DNA from: Dyella lutea
Lineage (GTDB): Bacteria > Pseudomonadota > Gammaproteobacteria > Xanthomonadales > Rhodanobacteraceae
Direction of reading: 5' to 3'
DNA length: 64,000 nt
Assembly (NCBI RefSeq): GCF_024158035.1
Contig: NZ_JAMZEK010000003.1
Span: 682,001 to 746,000 of the forward strand
The notes under the pieces are model-generated. The model did no database searches, had not been told where the DNA came from, and saw only the letters and a program-made list of their open reading frames with translations. This document shows positions 58,932-64,000 of the stretch, piece after piece. The first letter of the stretch is position 1, and each line of letters starts with the position of its first letter. The translations under genes and the position numbers were made by a program.

Positions 58932-61900
58932 CTATTCATTGATCAGCTCCCGCCAGGACACGCGCTGCAGGTTGCCGCCTGCACCGGAGGTGTAGATGCT
59001 TCCGACGTCACCGTTGTCGTAGCTGTTGAGCATGTTGTTACCCACGAAGATCGGGTTGTTGGGGATCGACACAAAGCCCACGCCCGCGGCGTTCGCGGTG
59101 GTGCCATCGGGTAGCGTGACCTTGTCGCTGCCATTGATCGCGCCGTCGCCATTGAGATCGAAGAAGGCAGGATCCGGGTTGGTGCCGGTGAAAGGCTCGA
59201 TCGCCATGATCCAGCCGCTACCCGACGGGTTGCACGGATCCGTGGCCGTGGGAATCCGCGTGGTTCCCACCAGCAGGCTGCCCTGGAACTGGTTCGGCGT
59301 GACCATCCGCTCGCCCTGTGCGTTGTAGCCCGCAATCGCCCCGTTGGTGTTGGTGTAGGGCTGCTCCAGGTTGAGGTACCAGCCGGACTGCGCCGGGTCG
59401 GCGGAAGTCGCATCGGTGGCGCCGATGTTCGCCTCGTTGGTGGTGGCCTGGGTCACCACGCGGGCAGCCAGGGTGGGAGGCACCGGCGGCGTGGCCGTCG
59501 CATCGCCGGCGGAAGCAGACGTCTCCAGAATGATGCTCCGCTGCTTGAGCGACGACAGGCCTTTCGACAGGTTCGTCACCAGATCGGGGTACTTCGGCGA
59601 ATCCACGATCAGCGCGTACCAGGTCTGCACCTGCTTGTCGGCAAGATCCGACGAGGCCAGATAACGGCCCGTACCGAAGAACAGCCACCGGTTGCCGGTA
59701 AGCGGATCGCGGCCAACGAGCATACCCGCGGTGATCGGCTGGGCATTGCTGCCATCGCTGGTGGTGAACAGCTTGGTACCAGTGGAATCCGGGGTCGCGG
59801 CGATGCTCGTGGTTCCGCTGACGGGATCGGTCACGGTCTTGCTGATCTGGAACGACCATACCCTGCCCTGCAGATCGCCGGCATAGGCGACCGAGCTCAC
59901 CGCATTGGTCGCGTCGTTGATCCAGACCGCAGGCGCAGCCAGGCCATTCTGGCCGGTCGCATCGGTGGCGTGGACGTTGAGCGCGCCGGTGCCGAGATCG
60001 AACTGCAGCAGCGCCGCGGTGCCGCTCGCGCTGTTCATGCCGTTGCCCATCAGCACCGCCCACTGACCATCGGCCACCTGGGCCACCACCGGCTTGCCGA
60101 TCATCTGACCGATGTATTTGCTGTTGCCGTCGGCGTTGCCATCGTTTGCCGAGCGCTCCCACAGGAACTTGACGTCCGTGGGATCGGTGACATCCAGCGC
60201 GTAGATCGTCCGCGCAAGACCACGCCCGGTGGTGCCCACCAGCACGGTGTGCCAGGCCGAGTCGGTCTTGAAGTACGCATCCGCGACGGTCAGCTCGCCA
60301 TCGTTGAAGTACTGATGCGGGGCGCTGTCGGTGCCGTAGTCGGGGTTCGCCAGGTCACTGATGCCGTAGAACTTGCCCGAGGACGTGCTCGTGGTTCCGG
60401 TCGTACCGGTGCTGTCGGTGATCACGCCGGCAGGCAGGTAGGCATAGTCCTCGGCGCCCGTGGTTGCGTCGAAGCCGTGCAGCATGCCGTCGTTGGAAGC
60501 CACGTAGATCAAGGCGGTCCGGCTGGCCTTATCCGAGGCGAATTTGGCGTAGGTGCTCGAACCGGTGAAGTTCGTGTTCTGGAACTGGTTGGGGTTGGAG
60601 GCTCCCACGTACACCGGCTGCGAATCCACGATGTCGCCGAGCACGAAGTGCTTGGAGTCGGCGATACGGCTGCGGTACTTCCCTCCGGTGGTCGTCTTCT
60701 CCAGGGACGCGTCGCCACGCAGGTAGTTGATGATGTTCTGCTGCTCGGTCGCCGAACTGCCCAAGGCGTTCTGCTCGGTGGTGGACAACACACTGGGGTC
60801 GCTGAACTTCACGTAGGTCGCGGCGTCGGGGTTGTAGGTGTAGATCGTCCGGTCCGCTGCGGCCGGCATCATCGTCGCCGCGTTCCATTTTGCGTTCGAG
60901 GAAATCTGGCCCTTCACCTGGCCCAGGCTCGGATTGTCCGCCGTGTAGATCTCCAGCGCCTTCAGGTCACCCTTCCACGTGGCGGTGTAGTAGTTGGCCT
61001 GGTAGGCGAACGTGCCGGTGTTCAACTCCGTGGAGTTGGCGGCCAGGCTGGCGCCGGTGCCCACGCGCTGCGAGGCGCGGTTGAGGGCACTGCGCAGGCC
61101 TTCGGCAAAGGCTTCCGGCGAGGTCGCCGAGTAGAAGCCACCGTGTCCGTTGATCGCCGCATGCGCCAGGTCGGCGATGTTGTTCAGGTCATTCGAGGCC
61201 GGTTTCGGCCAGGCGAAGTTGCTGATCGCCTGGGTGGAGTCCCCATTCGCCCAGGCCGTGATCTGGTCGATGTCCAGTGCGACGTCGTCGCTGGTCCGGG
61301 TCGTGCCTTGGTCGTTCACGGGCGTGAAGCCAAGGCCGATGGTGAAGGACACCATGTGCTGCCAGAACGCCTTGTCTTCGTCGTTGGTGGGAACCTCGTT
61401 GCTGATGTCCGTACGCAGGTCGGTTTTCCAGTACTTCATCGCCACGTCGGCCAGCGTGTCGGAGTACGAGTCGCTGAAGGGCGCGGCCGCCTTGTATCCG
61501 TACTTGGTCCCATGGGGGTCGGTGTAGACGGTGCCGTCGGTGTTGTCGATGTTGCCGTTGCCGGGGGCCGTACCGTTCCAGAAGCCGTCGGTGGTCAGAA
61601 TGGTGTAGGACTGGCGGCAGGCGAGCATGGTGTTGGTGTTGTCGCCATAGTCCGGATCGGTCGCCATGGTCTTCCACGGCGTGTCGGTCTTGTAATATTT
61701 CCCTACGTTTTCCAGCGCGGCGCGCAGGGGCGTGCTGCCGGTGGGATTGGTGGAGGCGATCCAGGTCCAGAAGTTTTCCTTGGCCGTGCAGTCGGTACCG
61801 ACGCAGAACGGCTTCACCTGGGCGATACCGGTGCTGTAGGTGCTGTAGCCGGCCTGTGTGGTGAACGCGTAGTAATCGCTGCCCAGCAAGCTCCTCGCGC

Positions 61901-62921
61901 TGCCGTCGATGTCGCCGTAGCCCACCCGGAAATCGGTATTCAGGCCGGAGAACGCGGTCATCAGGCCACTCTTGGCCATCAGCATGCGGGTGCGGTAGTA
62001 CGAGAACCAGTTGGCGACGTTCTGCTGCGTTGCCGCGCTGTAGTCGCAATCCGAGCCCGAGGGAGCCACCGAACAGTCGTCCTGCGACTTGCCCACGTAG
62101 TGCTGGACGTAACCGCTACCGTCGTTGGTGGTGTAGGCGAACAGATAGGCGGTTTTCGTGCCGGTGGTCTTGCACTGCTGCGTGGTGCTGTCGTAAGTGC
62201 CGCCTTGCGGACACGTGGGCGTGTCCGGGGTGTAGTACGTGTAAGCGGTCACGGCGTGCTCGCATTGCCCCCGGCCCGTGTTGTAGCTGTCGCCGCTGTT
62301 GCAGATCGGATACCAGTTCCGGCCGTATTTCTTCCACGTGGCGTCGTAATACGTGTACGTCGTACCGCCAGCCGTCGCGCACTTTCCAGCATTCGTGCCG
62401 CTGGTCACCAGGGTGTCGCCGGAGTGACAACCCAGGGTCGCGTCGTAGTAGCTCGGCACGGTGGCGGTGAACTGCTCGTAGTAGTCGTAGCTCCCGCTGT
62501 ACTGCGTGACATCCACCTCGTGATTGGTGGACTGGTCCTTGAAGCCGTCGGCGAACGCATTGCCGATGCCCGGGGAATTGGGGTAGCTCCCGCCATCCGC
62601 GGTCGGCGGCGGCGAATAGGTCACGCCGGGGTTGTAGTAGGTGCCGTTATTCCCGGGATAGCGCAGCACCATGTTGCTGGAATGGTCGATATAGCCCCAG
62701 TCCGGCATGTAGTCCGAATCCATCGATCCGGAGTCGTCCAGCATCAGCACGATGTTCGGAGGCAGGGCCGCCTGCACGATCAGGGGTGCCTGATCGACCA
62801 GCACCGTGGCGGCAGCGGCTTCCGGAGAGTGCACCGCGCCGACGAGCCATACCAGCGCGCTGGTGACCATCACCCGGCTGAAGAAGCTGTGCAGCCTGCT
62901 CTTTGGGCGGAAAATATTCAT
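58932..62921 (-). CDS. pilY1: PilY1, type IV pilus-associated adhesin/assembly protein
   Basis: Secreted protein of 1329 residues with a signal peptide (about 1-38). The von Willebrand-type region carries MIDAS motif DDSGSM at 62-67. The C-terminal PilY1 domain (about 700-1320) is a beta-propeller type with a calcium loop 'DLNGDGAINGSDK' near residue 1255. Residues 158-250 form three Tyr/Cys-rich tandem repeats inserted in the VWA part (cysteines at 165/181, 207/220, 237/250). PilY1 promotes pilus extension, adhesion and surface sensing; in related bacteria it links pili to c-di-GMP signalling, and such enzymes are encoded nearby. It ends 11 bp before the pilE start. Confidence 0.93.
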   Translation of the reverse strand: MNIFRPKSRLHSFFSRVMVTSALVWLVGAVHSPEAAAATVLVDQAPLIVQAALPPNIVLMLDDSGSMDSDYMPDWGYIDHSSNMVLRYPGNNGTYYNPGVTYSPPPTADGGSYPNSPGIGNAFADGFKDQSTNHEVDVTQYSGSYDYYEQFTATVPSYYDATLGCHSGDTLVTSGTNAGKCATAGGTTYTYYDATWKKYGRNWYPICNSGDSYNTGRGQCEHAVTAYTYYTPDTPTCPQGGTYDSTTQQCKTTGTKTAYLFAYTTNDGSGYVQHYVGKSQDDCSVAPSGSDCDYSAATQQNVANWFSYYRTRMLMAKSGLMTAFSGLNTDFRVGYGDIDGSARSLLGSDYYAFTTQAGYSTYSTGIAQVKPFCVGTDCTAKENFWTWIASTNPTGSTPLRAALENVGKYYKTDTPWKTMATDPDYGDNTNTMLACRQSYTILTTDGFWNGTAPGNGNIDNTDGTVYTDPHGTKYGYKAAAPFSDSYSDTLADVAMKYWKTDLRTDISNEVPTNDEDKAFWQHMVSFTIGLGFTPVNDQGTTRTSDDVALDIDQITAWANGDSTQAISNFAWPKPASNDLNNIADLAHAAINGHGGFYSATSPEAFAEGLRSALNRASQRVGTGASLAANSTELNTGTFAYQANYYTATWKGDLKALEIYTADNPSLGQVKGQISSNAKWNAATMMPAAADRTIYTYNPDAATYVKFSDPSVLSTTEQNALGSSATEQQNIINYLRGDASLEKTTTGGKYRSRIADSKHFVLGDIVDSQPVYVGASNPNQFQNTNFTGSSTYAKFASDKASRTALIYVASNDGMLHGFDATTGAEDYAYLPAGVITDSTGTTGTTSTSSGKFYGISDLANPDYGTDSAPHQYFNDGELTVADAYFKTDSAWHTVLVGTTGRGLARTIYALDVTDPTDVKFLWERSANDGNADGNSKYIGQMIGKPVVAQVADGQWAVLMGNGMNSASGTAALLQFDLGTGALNVHATDATGQNGLAAPAVWINDATNAVSSVAYAGDLQGRVWSFQISKTVTDPVSGTTSIAATPDSTGTKLFTTSDGSNAQPITAGMLVGRDPLTGNRWLFFGTGRYLASSDLADKQVQTWYALIVDSPKYPDLVTNLSKGLSSLKQRSIILETSASAGDATATPPVPPTLAARVVTQATTNEANIGATDATSADPAQSGWYLNLEQPYTNTNGAIAGYNAQGERMVTPNQFQGSLLVGTTRIPTATDPCNPSGSGWIMAIEPFTGTNPDPAFFDLNGDGAINGSDKVTLPDGTTANAAGVGFVSIPNNPIFVGNNMLNSYDNGDVGSIYTSGAGGNLQRVSWRELINE

Positions 62922-62977
62922 GGCAATTCACTCTATCGGCGCCGCACCGCTGACCGGGCGGACATTCGGTGGAAGGA

Positions 62978-63580
62978 TCAATCCTGCTTGACGATCGCCT
63001 GCAGCGTCACGACAGCGCGGGATCCCGTCTGGCTGGGGTCGCCGCTGCGCGCGGTAATGCGGTAGTACTCGGCGGTGCTGGACAGGCCCTGGACGCCGAA
63101 CTGGGCCGCGTTGGCGGTCTGGTTGAAGCCGGTATCGGAACTCGGGTCGTACCAGCTGCCCATGTCCTCGATGATGTATTGCGGCTGCGCCAGGGACTGT
63201 CCGCTTTTCGTGAACTGTCCGGCGCCGGTGCCCGCTTCGACGGTGATGATCTTCACTCCGCTGTCGTCGAACGGATTCGCCGTGCACGCGACGCCACCGG
63301 CGCGGCAGTCACGCGCCACGTCACCGGGATTGTTCTGTATCCGTTGCTGGGCGGCACGAAGCGCGGCTTCGGCGCTCTGGAAGGCCACCTGGCGGTCGTA
63401 CTGATTGGCCGCCATCTTCTGCTGCATGATGGTTCCGCGCATCGCGGCCAGGCCCACCAGCGCGATCACCACGAGCAGCAGCAGGGCCACCACGAGCGCC
63501 ACGCCGCGTTCATGGCGGCGCGCTGGCCGCTGCCGGCGCAGAACGGCCTTGGGACGGGACATCAGTCGAGCATGCATCAT
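62978..63580 (-). CDS. pilX: Type IV pilus minor pilin-like protein PilX
   Basis: Protein of 200 residues with 'RRHERGVALVVALLLLVVIALVGLAAMRGTIMQQKMAANQYDRQVAFQSAEAALRAAQQRI', the typical PilX N-terminal helix and 'FQSAEAALRAA' signature. The prepilin cleavage would follow RHERG. PilX belongs to the priming complex with PilV, PilW and PilY1. The ATG at 63580 is one base after the pilW stop; a second ATG at 63562 is also possible. It is 56 bp upstream of pilY1. Confidence 0.9.
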   Translation of the reverse strand: MMHARLMSRPKAVLRRQRPARRHERGVALVVALLLLVVIALVGLAAMRGTIMQQKMAANQYDRQVAFQSAEAALRAAQQRIQNNPGDVARDCRAGGVACTANPFDDSGVKIITVEAGTGAGQFTKSGQSLAQPQYIIEDMGSWYDPSSDTGFNQTANAAQFGVQGLSSTAEYYRITARSGDPSQTGSRAVVTLQAIVKQD

Positions 63581-63581
63581 G

Positions 63582-64000
63582 TCAGTGCACCCGGTTGCGC
63601 AGATTGGTGGTGGATGTGAGCGTCCGCTGCAGAGGCTTGGTGTTCGTGCCCGCGCGCTGGTCGGAGCTCAGCAGCGTCAGGGTGACGCGCACCGCATCGA
63701 CGCCCGGCCAGTTGGTCACGCCACTTGCATCGACGAAGGTCGAGCCGCCCTGGTGGTACTGGATCTGCAGGTTGCTGACGTTGCGGACCATTTCGTAGGC
63801 CGTCGGCGTCGGAACCCCCGCCTTGTTTTCCAGGGACACGCGATAGAGCGAACTGACGTTGTCGGCTCCGGTACCCACGAACCAGTCCGCGGGAGTGATC
63901 CGGGCGATCAGCGCGTTGCGCTTGAAGGTGTACGCATTGCCGGAGGACGAGCACACGGTCGGGAAGCCGAGTCCCTGCGAGCAGTTCCCCGGGTTGCCCG
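63582..64000 (-). CDS. pilW: PilW, C-terminal part (5' end outside the window)
   Basis: The open frame runs from the right edge of the window to a stop at 63582 and continues upstream beyond the edge. The 138 residues seen ('GFPTVCSSSGNAYTFKRNALIARITPADWFVGTG...' to '...SSDQRAGTNTKPLQRTLTSTTNLRNRVH') match the C-terminal half of the minor pilin assembly protein PilW. It overlaps nothing and is followed one base later by pilX. The N-terminal pilin helix is not in the window. Confidence 0.85.
   Translation of the reverse strand, partial: GNPGNCSQGLGFPTVCSSSGNAYTFKRNALIARITPADWFVGTGADNVSSLYRVSLENKAGVPTPTAYEMVRNVSNLQIQYHQGGSTFVDASGVTNWPGVDAVRVTLTLLSSDQRAGTNTKPLQRTLTSTTNLRNRVH

Noticed and set aside
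59970-63065. Plus-strand open frame of about 1030 residues opposite pilY1
   Set aside because: Antisense reading of pilY1; low-complexity Val/Gly/Arg composition and no recognisable domain.

Overview
The window looks like chromosomal DNA of a GC-rich gammaproteobacterium, most likely from Xanthomonadales (Rhodanobacteraceae/Xanthomonadaceae-like). The clues are a methionine synthase split into two genes, a giant NAD-dependent glutamate dehydrogenase, GC-rich inverted intergenic repeats of the 'ccctctccccc...gggggagaggg' type, and a type IV minor pilin locus (pilW-pilX-pilY1-pilE). This placement is inferred from gene content, not from a phylogenetic test. I saw no prophage, transposase, CRISPR array or rRNA.

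Layout. 0-9.4 kb: the 3' part of tmRNA, an EamA transporter, an aldo/keto reductase, then a leftward block with a Cys-rich secreted peptide, a cytosolic 5'-nucleotidase, NAD kinase and NAD-GDH. 9.9-14.3 kb: an RND efflux adaptor/pump pair. 14.5-21.6 kb: an acyl-CoA dehydrogenase, a SahR-like ArsR-methyltransferase regulator with a palindrome over its ribosome binding site, the two halves of MetH separated by about 600 bp of repeats, and a Lab_N membrane protein. 21.7-28.2 kb: tRNA-Val with a good promoter and terminator, then two convergent c-di-GMP enzymes, one carrying a globin-like sensor. 28.3-30.8 kb: a DUF2238 membrane protein and two L,D-transpeptidase-family genes.

30.8-50.6 kb reads as a low-oxygen and sulfide island. 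It holds divergent universal stress proteins, a P-type ATPase, the CydDC exporter, cytochrome bd oxidase (CydA, CydB and an unusually long CydX-like subunit), OmpW, an operon pairing sulfide:quinone oxidoreductase with an RND pump and an OsmC-like protein, an SqrR/BigR-like repressor, an FNR/Anr-type regulator with all four cluster cysteines, and a GNAT acetyltransferase. Three perfect FNR-type boxes (TTGAY-N4-RTCAA) and one near-perfect box lie 56-64 bp upstream of start codons here, so the FNR encoded in the island probably controls much of it. The sulfide operon has its own inverted-repeat operators in front of the repressor gene.

50.7-58.1 kb: three genes joined by 4-bp overlaps encode a huge PAS/GAF histidine kinase, a stand-alone receiver and a REC-PAS-GGDEF-EAL protein, which suggests a phosphorelay ending in c-di-GMP turnover. 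58.4-64.0 kb: the minor pilin operon pilW (truncated by the window edge), pilX, pilY1, pilE. The most system-like novelty is the SqrR-SQR-DUF2892-RND-OsmC unit; the FNR boxes with near-constant spacing are the clearest regulatory signal.
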